From Phoronis australis (Eukaryota; Phoronida; Phoronidae), in the NCBI GenBank assembly GCA_002633005.1, contig NMRA01000112.1:182275-211388 (forward strand): a stretch of DNA of 29,114 bases, read 5' to 3'. Each line of letters opens with the position of its first letter. Position 1 is the first letter of the stretch. A program made the translations under genes and the position numbers. This document shows, in pieces, positions 11,601 to 23,600 of the stretch. Below the pieces are notes generated by a model. It had not been told where the DNA came from and made no database searches. It saw only the letters and a list, made by a program, of their open reading frames with translations.

Positions 11601-14600
11601 CTAGTCAGCTTAAACCTACAGTCAAGCTGCTATACTCTTATACTTTGTACTGTCGCTGTTCTCTTTTGATTTGCGACTTTGGTGTGGTGCGCGCGTGAGT
11701 TCCCATGCTCTGGAGTGCAAGTTACCTCAACTGCATATGTGAGTGACAGGTGACTCATATGCGCGTGCTCAACCCCGGAAAGAAGGTCTTGAGAATTTAT
11801 TTGCCATAAAGTCGAGACGCATATTGAAACAGGCTGTTATATTACTTGCTGCCAATTTGTGGGGACAGTGTCGCAGTACGATATTGTAGGTGATATTATA
11901 ATTGGATAATCTGGAAATCTTGCATGTAAAGTAAAGTGTTTTTCCACCGCAAAATATGGTAAGTTGACCGTTTAACAACAAATAGAAACATCGCTGTTTT
12001 GTGACGTTTTGTCACATATATATACCGTAAGAGTATGACATTAAGCAAACTCCACTGTGCATCAAAACGATCATGACAGCATGGTTTCATTTTCTCTTCT
12101 GTGTCATTTGGTAGAACCCTGCGACCAGTTAAGTGGCCCTAAGCTATCCATTTGGTAAAACCCTGCGACCAGTTAAGTGGCCCTAAGCTATCCATTTGGT
12201 AAAACCCTGCCACCAGTTAAGTGGCCCTGAGCTATCCATTTGGTAGAACCCTGTGACCAGTTAAGTGGCCCTTAGCTATCCATTTCCCAGCTGTTTACTT
12301 GGTCACCTTGAGTGTGATTACTCGCCAGGGTTAATGTGTCTTCCTGGCGATATTATACGTCTGGGATAAGTTCACTTCCACTGTTTCTTATGATGAAATC
12401 ATGCTCACTAGTCTTAAAAATGGTCAACCGAGTGCTTATTGGCTTTTGTTTGTCGTGAAGTGGCATTGGGGGTTTTGGTCCATCATGTAATAGGTTAATA
12501 TGAGTGGCGAAAACACTAGCCACAGTCAAGCTGTCCGCAAAATGGTAGTTTTCGCCAGCTGTTAGTTTGTTTCCTCACCAGCCAAGCCACTTTTTAGGGA
12601 AAATTGATGTCAAAACACGTTCACTATCTGTCATAAATTGATTGATGTGAGGATAGAACAAAGGCACACGACGTGTCCTTTGAAGTAAAAGGTGTGACTA
12701 CGAAAAGTGCTAGCAAAAATGCCAGTTGTTTTGGGGTGTTGGGATTGTTTGTGACCGTTCACATGAAGGGTTTTTGCTGCTACTAAAATGCTAGTTAAAA
12801 TGCTATTGTTTTAATCAGCATGTGACCTGAGTAATTGGGAATTAATGGGACATGAGCTAACTTATGGAGTTCCTGTTAGTGTACTATTCATCAACTGATA
12901 AATTTTCTCATTTTAGATTCTAAGAATTGCATAGAGCGTGCAGGAGAGGAGTCATTGAATTGTGGCACGACCTCTGTTGACACTAGCATTAGTAGTGATG
13001 CAAGCTGTCAGAAGGGTAAGAACAGTTATTACATTGTCATGTTAAACGCGTAATTTTGTGTCGGCGACTTGCTTGTCACCAGGTGGCAGTAATGAACAAA
13101 GGTCAATCTTTTTAACTGAGTTGAAAGCTGAAAGTGGTTCAGTAGCATATGAGAGTCTGCAGGCTGACAGTCCCACAGGATTATCCAAATTTAAAAATTT
13201 CCAGTCTTTAACGTTATCTTCATAATAACTGCAGTTTGTTTTACATGCCACCAACTGAAGATATCTTCATTTTAAAGAAACTGGGGTGCATTAACTGTGT
13301 TATCTAAGTGTCTTGAGAGTGGTTACGCTGTTGAATGCTCCCCAGTTTGTGAATTGAGATGAAAGGTCATTTTTGGCAAAATAGGCAGAGCATTTCGCAG
13401 CAAAGTTTGGTGAAATTCAGCCAGTTTAGCCTACACTTTATTGCTGGAGTTTATTGACCCTCTGTTATTCCGAATCTAATGCACCGTGAGTGACCTATTG
13501 TCTAGCTCAGCAGAAGATAACTGACTTTCAAGGGAACTACTTTCTCAGGTCAAGTGGTCATTCACAACTGTTGCTATTATGGTGAAACAACTACCTTGCA
13601 TACTGTAATGGGTAAAGAATTGTGATAATTTCTGGTGAACAACCTCACCAGGAAGCATGTGCTTTTAGTCAAATTTTCTGCAAAATTCCACAAGAAAAGG
13701 TACAATAGAAATTAGAAATATTGTAGAATTTTCTACTTAACACAAAGAAACAAAGTTGCAGGAACTAACAAGGCATGGCCAAATTTCATTTCATGAATAA
13801 ATTCATGAACAGATTTCAAAATTAGTTTTCAAAATGTCCTTTTTTATTTCATTGGGCTTTTCAGATGAAAACAGATATTTTCATAAAATCATTAATTACA
13901 GCCTCAATTTTTGACGGTATCTTATTCAGAAACTAGCCCGTTTTGTCTGGAGAACAACGTCGATAACATAGTGTCTGTTTCATTTGAGTCTAATAAGCTG
14001 TTATTAGATACCATGTTCATGCCATGAATATTCCCACTAAACGAGATGACGTCACAACCCCACTGATCAGGGAAAACTGTGGGGTTTGGCCGATTGAACT
14101 AGACCATATTTATCCACCTTGGTTGTGTTACGCTCAGCTCACAATCAAAGGGATCCCGTCTAGCTGCTCTATTCATTGAGTCACGAGCGAGGATAATTGG
14201 CTTCGCTCATGCGGATACGATCAGCTGATTACAATCTAGCCTAGATGACCGTACTTTTTATGAAGAGCGTTTTACGTAGTTTTGAGAAAAAAAAATGTTT
14301 GTACAACTTTGAATTTTTCAAATCGGCCCAGAATAAGAGATTCAGCAACACAGCAACACTCACGATTACTTTGATCGGCGTGCACAAATACAAAAATATA
14401 GGACCCAAGTTATTTAGATTTTGGAACACATGCATTGCAATATTCAAAATACGTTTATTATAGCTCTTACAAGCTGTAAAACGACGTTGTTTAATTTCAT
14501 TGTGCTCATTATTTTGTCATCTGTCAACTCAGAAATTTCCAAGATGTGATCTGCGGCGTGCGCGTATTTATACAAAACATGGGATCGCTATGTTCCTGAA

Positions 14601-17600
14601 GTACGAACATTAAGAAACTTAAGCATGCTGTTATTATTGACAGGGACACGATGAAATGAATTTGGATTTTGACGATAGTCTTGACTATAGGTACCACTGC
14701 GTCAGTATCTCCGTTAGACCCAGAAATTTCACACAGCCTGGGTAGTTCACCTCGTCACCTCATCCCCAACATGTAGATCGAGCCTAGGACTATTAATGTT
14801 TTACTCCACGGTGGAGCTAACAACCATCGGCCTGTGTACACAAAATCTGCGGATTAACCGGCACTCACCTTGCACATTGCAGCCGTTCAAGTGAAAAACA
14901 ATCTAATATATGCCATTTTCTTGCATAATCCTCCCCACTTTTGTAACAAAAGTCTGTCGTCGATGACCCGCACGCGCTCGCTCACCCACTCTCATATGCA
15001 GACGAACTTCAAAACAAACGTCACGTGACAACAACATGTGTGTTCATCCAGAGATTTTTCTCGTGTTGTGGGGTATGATGTAGCGCAGATTTGGACTTAA
15101 TCGCAATTAATCTGGACTCCACATGAACTTAAAAATTGTAAAACATAAGGAAGATTTCAGGTAATTTGTTGAGTCGAAACTGTATTTTTATTCAAGAATT
15201 CAAGTTTTCCTATTCAGCGACGTATCAGTCGGCAAGTTTTAGCCCTGGGATTTCAGCACAATTTTTCGAAAAATGATTGTAATTTAACAACGGAGTTTGA
15301 TAGCAATGCACCACAATTTTTTAGAAAGACTGTCATAGGCTACAAATACGTCACAGAGCAAAAATTTGATAAATCCTAGCTTCTGATTATACCCGTTTCA
15401 GAAACCGGGTTTCAACTGCCTTAGGCTACAATAAGCGTACCCTCCCCGTGAAATGAATTTTTGTAAGCGCCCGGTATACACTCAGCTTTCCACCAAGGCT
15501 AGGTGATGCTACGACATATTCTTTGTTGATTGTACAGATTGTTGCCAATTTTTTCTTGTTTCCATAGCATAATGATGACGGAAATGAAAACGTTGCAAAT
15601 TTTAATTGTAATGTTTGCATAATCCAGAAAATCAGAGGTCGGTAAACCAAGTTTTTTAAAACATTTTCGGCGAAAGACTAGCAGAAGATTCCCACTCTTT
15701 CAAAATTTCCATGAAGGTATTAACTATTCCATGCAGCATTATTTAACTGGTCTTAGCTAGTTATCATTTTATGGCCTGGTCATCCATTCAGCCAAAAGTA
15801 GTTCCATAGGTGGCTTATCAGCCAATTATTCACGCATGCTGACTCACAATAGAAGCCTGATACCAGTGAAGGTGGATCAATGTGGTGTTCCTATAGTTTC
15901 TTGCAGTAGTGGATGTGTTCACAACAATTTGGCAAAATTTCTAAATTTTCATCAAACCACAAAGTAAGACATTAACTTTTAACCTGGACGCAAAGGTTAA
16001 TATTGAAATTAAGTACGGCATGAGTAACTAAACCATTGATGGGCAAGCAAATTTAAGTGCGATATTCGATTGCCATTCACAAAAGAAAGACACGAGCTGG
16101 TTAGTTTTAAAATGTTTTATTTAAGTAAACCTTTTTTACAAACAATATACACTTCTTGAGCAAAAGTGAAGTCTATAACTAATAGTCAAAGCATCACTTT
16201 CCAAATCACTGTGAAGACAAGATATACACCAGGTAATAAAAGTGTAATACTGGTTAAAATCCCTTCTTAATACCTGTTAGTAATATACATATATATTGGT
16301 CCTAGTTAATAGCGACATAGACTAAAGCAGAAAAGTTAAATATTCACTCAGTCTGGTTGTATAAGATCCGAATCTGTCCAAAATGACCAGGTACCAAAAT
16401 GCACAGTGGCACACTGCATAAAATTAAGATTTTTATTAGGGCTGCTATGCAGTAACTAACTACTGTGTATCACACTATGTACTACAGGAAGAAGTTTATA
16501 CTGAAACTTACATATCTTATTATATATCTATAAAATATCTACAAAAATACGGCAAAGCACAAGTACACGCAATTGCATCCACAGTCTCTCTGGCATAATA
16601 ATACCGCAAAATATACAACAACAAGTACGTAAATCAGGTATTAAGCAACTTGGTGTACAAAATATGACTGCTGAGTAACAAGACCAGGGTCACCATCATA
16701 TCGAATTTGTTCAATGAACATCAAAAGGACAAATAACATTTGTGTCTGCAACGTCAGGTGACGGTGGACTGCCATCTACTCAGTAAATGCATGTCCAGGG
16801 GTCTTGTAACACAAAAGTTTAAGTCTAGAAACGTTCCATTGTTGGCATGATGTCATCAGCACTAATACATAATTATTGAAGAGTCAAACTATAGGCAGTA
16901 GCCTATTAGCAGCCAGCCCGTTACAACCTGGCCCGTTACAGCCTGGCCCGTTACAGCCTGGCCCGTTACAGCCTGGCCCGTTACAGCCTGGCCCGTTACA
17001 GCCTGGCCCGTTACAGCCTGGCCCGTTACAGCCGGCCCGTTACAGCCGGCCCGTTACAGCCGGCCCGTTACAGCCTGGCCCGTTACAGCCGGCCCGTTGC
17101 AGCCATCCCGTTACAGCCGGCCCATTACAGCCGGCCCGTTACAGCTAGCCTATTACAAAGACTTATGGATCAACAACCACTTCAACCGAGTTTGAAGTAT
17201 TATGATCCAAGCGTGTTTTCATGACGAAATTTTAGGAGGTTTGTTAAGTAATGGAATGAAATGAAAAAAATTTTGGAATTATCGTAAATTAATAATCTTG
17301 TGTTTAATAACACAACTGGTAAATTGAGACAATATATACGCCTAAACCTGCAGGATTATCCCTCTAGTGCTACTGTTACATTGACACGCTTTCTAAAACT
17401 TGCCGCATTCATATTGTTTGCTAATTGCTCGGGTGCGGGTTCCAGAGGCAAACAACCCTATCTGTCCAGCTAATAACAATTGTTAGACTGACTGGCTTAG
17501 ACATCATCGAATCAAAATGAACTATAAATATACTGAAATATAATAAAAAGAAAATAAAAACAGCTTCGCCTTTCTTGCTCTTGTCGTGGAAGCACTCGAA

Positions 17601-20600
17601 TGCGGATTTCGTTAGACGAAACGGTACTCGCCACCGGCACTGGGCCAGCGTGGGACGCATACAACATACAATGTAGCGATCATGTGTGACATCGACGTCA
17701 TCAATCACAACGTCTGCTCGTATGACAACAGCTCGACCACAGCCTCCACTTTTTCGCTGCACTTCAACACAGCCAAAGTAGCCGTCTATTAAAAAATCAT
17801 GTTAAGAAATGCCCGACCATGTTGCATGACGTAAACAAACTTTCGTTGAGTCACTATCATAACTCATGCGGGGTTGGAATAGTTTAAAAAATTATGCCAC
17901 CCCAGCGAAATGTGCTACATTATGCGATACTGATTGACAAGAACCTTTTCAAATATCTTTTGAACAGTCACATGTTTTGTTATTTTTCAAAACTTTTCGA
18001 ACAGAATGAACTAAACAAGTGGAAAAGCGTACATGAATATTCATACGTGCTTAGGGCCAGAGCCAAAGTACTTAGACAACACAACAACAAATTCAAATGT
18101 GTGAGGTATGATTTTGCAGTAATTTTTATCATTAATTTGAATAAAATATCAAACGTGATCTCCGACAAAAAGTTTAGAAGTTGTGTTTTTGGAACTGAAA
18201 ATAACTAGGCTGAAGTAATAAAGCTTTATGACCAGTTAATTGACAGTGTACACAGGTCACACAATGGGGCTAGTTACGTAACTATGGAGATCTTATGCTG
18301 ATAAATCCTTCTGAAATCTTTTGTGCTCTACCAGACACTTCGCTTTGTAAAACGCGGCGCTTTCGAGCTTTACTTCACCAGACTGTTGCTATATGCGATA
18401 AGAAATTTCATTTTTGGTAAATTTCTCAACAAAAATAGGGATTACAATATTAATAATCTGTTTGGTTGTGTTGTGTTGTATGGTGTAGATGTTATAAAAC
18501 AACATTTTTTTAAGTTTACATTATTTACAGCTTTGAGAAATAGGAACATGACATAGGTGGCAGTCAGTGTTCTTCTAGGAAACAAGTCAAAAATCTTTCT
18601 CTTCTGTAAGATCTTGATTGTATGGACAGCTACTAGAGCAAAGTACTAATTACTGATGCAAATCATGTCGCATCAAGTTAATATTGTCCTCTAATTCTGT
18701 GGCCATGAACCAATGTGGCCTTGTGGGTTGTGTGGCTGAGATCGTTTGTTCGAATCCTACTGGACCACAGAGCTAGATCCTTGGGTAAGGTCTTGAGCTC
18801 CTCAGCTTGGTCTTAATGTGTGTAAGGTAAATAAAATATGAATCCCACTGGACCACAGGGCTAGACCCTTGGGTGAGCACTCGAGCTCCTCAGCTTGGTC
18901 TTAATGTGTGTAAGGTAAATAAAATATGAATCCCACTGGACCACAGGGCTAGATCCTTGGGTGAGCACTCGAGCTCCTCAGCTTGGTGTTAATGTGTGTA
19001 AGGTCATATGCTTTGGATTACGAAAAATGGTTTCACCTGTTTGTTGCAATAGGTTCAGCTGTATCCTGTACATGTCTGTGTGTCAGACCACCTGCATTTT
19101 GTTATTAACAGTACAATTGGTCCATGTCCTTCAGTGATAATCCTTTTCTGATTTTTATAGGATGTAGCAGTGATTGTCCTCTAATTGATCATAAGGTCAA
19201 CATGGTCGACAGGAACATTATCAGTGACAAGCGACCCTCTACACTCTGTACAGGTAATGTCTTTATATTCCACCTATATCCACTCCTTCAGGCCTTAATT
19301 GTAATCCTGAATTGTGCCAAGACACATGTAATGTGCAACTAACATCATCTTATGGAAATTTTTAGGCCATACTGGAGTGCAACAAAATGAATCGCGCCAG
19401 CATTTATCTGGCCAATCGTGTGAAGTATTGCAGCAGACTCTGCCTTCTCCAAGGTGTATACAAACAAAAGGATCAGCCAGCACTTATGGGGGTGCTCAAG
19501 AAACACATCTGAATAGTAAGTACAGTCAAAATCCTCATATATGCTAAAGGGTCAATTAATGGTTGATTCGATATCCACTAGGTGTCGCTAATGAAAAAAA
19601 GTGCTAGTTTTTGATACTGAGTAGATTGAGAAGAGAAAGCAGATCAGAATGTTTGCGTTCATGTGATAAGGAATCCACGTGATTTGTCAAAATGTTTGCG
19701 TTCGTGTGATAAGAAATCCACGTGATTTGTCAGAATGTTTGCGTTCATGTGATAAGGAATCCACGTGATTTGTCAGAATGTTTGCGTTCATGTGATAAGA
19801 AATCCACGTGATTTGTCAGAATGTTTGCGTTCATGTGATAAGGAATCCACGTGATTTGTCAGAATGTTTGCGTTCATGTGATAAGGAATCCACGTGATTT
19901 GTCAGAATGTTTGCGTTCATGTGATAAGGAATCCACGTGATTTGTCAGAATGTTTGCGTTCATGTGATAAGGAAACCCCGTGATTTGTCTGAATGTTTGC
20001 GTTCATGTGATAAGGAATCCACGTGATTTGTCTGAATGTTTGTGTTCATGTGATAAGGAATCCACGTGATTTGTCTGAATGCGGACATTCTATGTTAAGG
20101 TCTCATTAAGTTTATGCGGAACCTTGTCATCAGGTCTGTGTGTTAAGCCAGTAAATTGTAACTCTGTATAAGGCCTGTTGAATTTCAATTTTGACTTTTT
20201 ACCAATCTGTGTTTATTAAGTATGTATTATTATGTATCCATGTCTTTTATGTAAAATTAGCAAAAAATAAAGGTATGTGGTAACAAAACAACAGTGTCAA
20301 TAGCGTGGCCACATTAAATTTGATATAAATGTTGATGGTGTAATCTCAGTTTTCTAAATTTTCTTTTCATTTAATTGTACAACTTTTAATTTTTCTTGAA
20401 AATCACAGCAAAACTCCTATGATTTGATAAGTCCTCATGCACAAGTGGAATATTTTTAACACAATATTTAACAGTTTTTATGGAGAACAATGCAATAAGC
20501 AGAGTATGTGAAAGTTTCATGTGAATCCCATCGGCCATTTGTGAGATATCGTGTTCTGAAGTTGGCCTTTTGTCTAGGGTCCTACGTGACTTTAAAGTAG

Positions 20601-23600
20601 TTTGCACATGATTCATTCTCGGGGATGAGGTATTGAACGCATGACATAACTTCTCTCATTCATGGGTATTTGTTGATGTTGGCTTTTTACACTTTTTGTT
20701 GAACCTCTCACTGTAAACCGGGTAATGACACCAAAAATTGCTTTATACATGATATGGGAATAGGATTTACACACCTTGCTACACCAAGGTTAGGCTAGGC
20801 GAGGTACATTTCTCTGCGCGGTCTCTTGGGACATCAAAGGAATTCTGGCAATGGCAAGGTACGCCCCAGCCTAGCCTATTCATGAAGACATGCCTGAGTT
20901 AATTGAGTCTATAAATCTTTGTTAGAAAGTTGTGAGCTGGTAATTTTTTCCATAAGAGTAGGTTTACTGCATTGGAAACACAAAGGAAATGGTAATGCAC
21001 TGTCTGTAGGTCGTGACTGGGGTGTAACATGTAAGTTCGTCTTATAAGTCCTGAATCCCGCTGCTTGAAACTTTCGTCCTCATTGTATTGATGCTGTAGT
21101 TCGCACCGAACATGTGTCCACTTACCTTACTGCCATCTTGGAACGCAGCTTATGACAATGTGTTGCAGTGCTGTGGGGTGAAAGACACTCATACTATCCG
21201 AGCTTGATGAGAATTACAAACTGAATAGCTAGTTTGTGATGTAGCTATCAATGACGTATTGCAATAAGCCGTACAGCTTTGCTCGAATTCACGTTTTGCA
21301 CAAAAATGTCCAATTTCTTTTAATTGAAGGTCTTTTTATGCATCAGAGTTTGAAATGTTGTCAAGCATCTTTAATGTGCTTTTATGAATCTAAAATGCAT
21401 GTTAGATGCTTGCAGTTCATTTTCTGATGTAAATTTTAGCAAGAATATGATTGGTCATAAAATATGTTGTGTTATGAAAAACCTCTGACAGTAAATAAAT
21501 GATTTGTTATTCATGAGCAAGGTCAGAATTGGTGTTTTTACATGAGAGTGTGGCTGAATGTGAGGCTAAAATTGCCCAACCCTCTCGTTTGCCTTGCTTT
21601 GCCCAACTGCATTGAGCTCTTGTTTTTAAGGTGATCAGAAAGTTATCTTTTGTGTGTTTGCCTGATCAGTTTTACTTGTTACAGATGAAGACGTTTATAA
21701 GTTAGACTTTATTCCTGCGAAAAATGTCGAAATAGGTAAGTCTAAGATGAAGAAATATCAAAAGGTGTGTTTCCGTGCAATGAATTTTTCTGCACCCAAG
21801 TATACATACAATACAGGATAAAATTAACTTTCCCGTGAACTTCTCTTCATTCTCGATCATGAGGGAACACTACTCTGATGATTAATTCCTCTTCAGCACA
21901 ACCATCATAATGCTGAGTTGGGGCTCATTTTGTCTGAATACTTTTGGCTTGCACTGTATGTGTATGTTGCCGCCATCATCTGTCTGTGTGTCCGATGTTT
22001 TTTGCAAAACCAATGGTTGGCGATGTGTTTTGAACTTATTCGACTACTGCTATGTCCCCTAGTGGCAATTTTGGGTTTTATGTGCCCAAATCTAAAACAT
22101 GCGGTTGCATTTTGTAGTCATCCTGTCCGGTTGTTCGGGTGTCTGTGAGATATTTCAAAAAGCAAGGCTGATTTCGATCAAATTTGGCTCAAAGGTGCAA
22201 AGCATCACTGAGGCAACACAAGGCAACCTTTTTCAAGTCCCCCCCTCCCCCCCAGGGCCAGAGCTCTTCAGTGGTTTTAGTGGGTGATGAGTGTTTCTTG
22301 ATTTTATCTAGAGAACTGGTTTGTAACAAGGAAAGATTGGTAACAACAATGGGTTGACACCAACGATTTTAGGCAGTTTTGACCACTGCAGCGCCCACTG
22401 TTTTGTCTGTTTTGGTCTTTATAAGGTTTTTTTATTACTTTTGGGGAAAAGTGTTTTTGTATTGTATCTTGAGAAGCTATAATGGGTTTCAGTGAAACTT
22501 GACACAGCCAAGTGTATATTTGTCAGCCAGTCAGGGTGGGGCTTTTCAGTATTTTTGTGGGATTTTTGATAACTGACTTTAACCACAATGCGCCAGCACC
22601 AGTAGACTTTTTGGCAGATTCGATCTCTGCAGTACCCCAATGGCCATTTTGGTTTTGTCAAGAGGCTTTTTCAGTACTTAAGGAGGAGAGCTTATTTCCA
22701 TACATCTAACAAGGTGATGGATTTTAAAGTGACATAATTGGCGAGAAAAATGATCTTCAGACCTCAGCCACAGCACAGATTCTAATGTGAAGCTTTCTGC
22801 TACATCCCATACCATAAACTACACTGAGTAGTTAAAACTAGTGAAGTCACAATCCTTAATGTCAGTGTATGTCTGGCAGACATAGGTGGGAATTGCCGAT
22901 TTGTAATAAAATTACAAAAACCAGATTTTAATTTTTATAGCTTTGTTCAAAGCATGTCTATCCTATCCAACAGTGATCCCAAGAATGTGTTTTCAGCCAT
23001 AAAAATAATCGTCGGTTTAATGTAGCTTCATGCAGAGATATATGACAGCACTCTGCTGGCGCCAGTCGATTTTCACGTGGATTCAACCATTCCGTCACCT
23101 TCTAGTGACTGTTTTGGTCTGATCTTTTCACTATTTTTGTGGGAAAGAGCATTTACAGGTGATGGTTAGGGAACTGAATTTATGGATTTTAGTGAAACTT
23201 GACTCAGGGGTATTTGCCAGCAATGTGCCGGGACCACAGTCACTTTTGGGACAGATTTGACCTAAGCAATAGTTTTGTCCGGTTTCCGTCTGCTCAGTGT
23301 CTCAAAAACCCAAGTTTAATGAGATTGATGAGATTTGGCTCAAGGAATGTAGGACGTCACTACGGTAGTGCATGTTTTTGCAACTTTCTAATCTGTCCTG
23401 GGGCCTGGTGCAGTATTTTTTGGGAAGACAATGTACTGATGATATCTAGAGACGTGTTTTACAGATTGCAATGAAATCTAACACCAATGCAATGCACCTG
23501 GTGAGCACTCATCAAACCCTGCATTGCTCTTGTTAAGCTACATTTTTTGGCTCTCTTTGCTGTGAATTGATGTAGGTATCTCTTGTATCACGTGATGCGA

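Noticed and set aside
296-15940. LTR retrotransposon with the two dispersed repeat copies as LTRs
   Set aside because: The copies differ by a 207-bp block and much substitution, and the DNA between them holds host-like exons with no retroelement domains.
16876-17148. Leu-Gln-Pro-Gly-Pro repeat protein
   Set aside because: It is a translation of a 15-bp minisatellite, and the 14-bp units break the frame.
19645-20074. CRISPR array
   Set aside because: Units are head-to-tail without unique spacers, and the context is a eukaryotic intron.
21918-22148. Hydrophobic 76-codon frame as a membrane protein
   Set aside because: Lies in the degenerate repeat related to the right-end array; similar spurious frames occur in that array.
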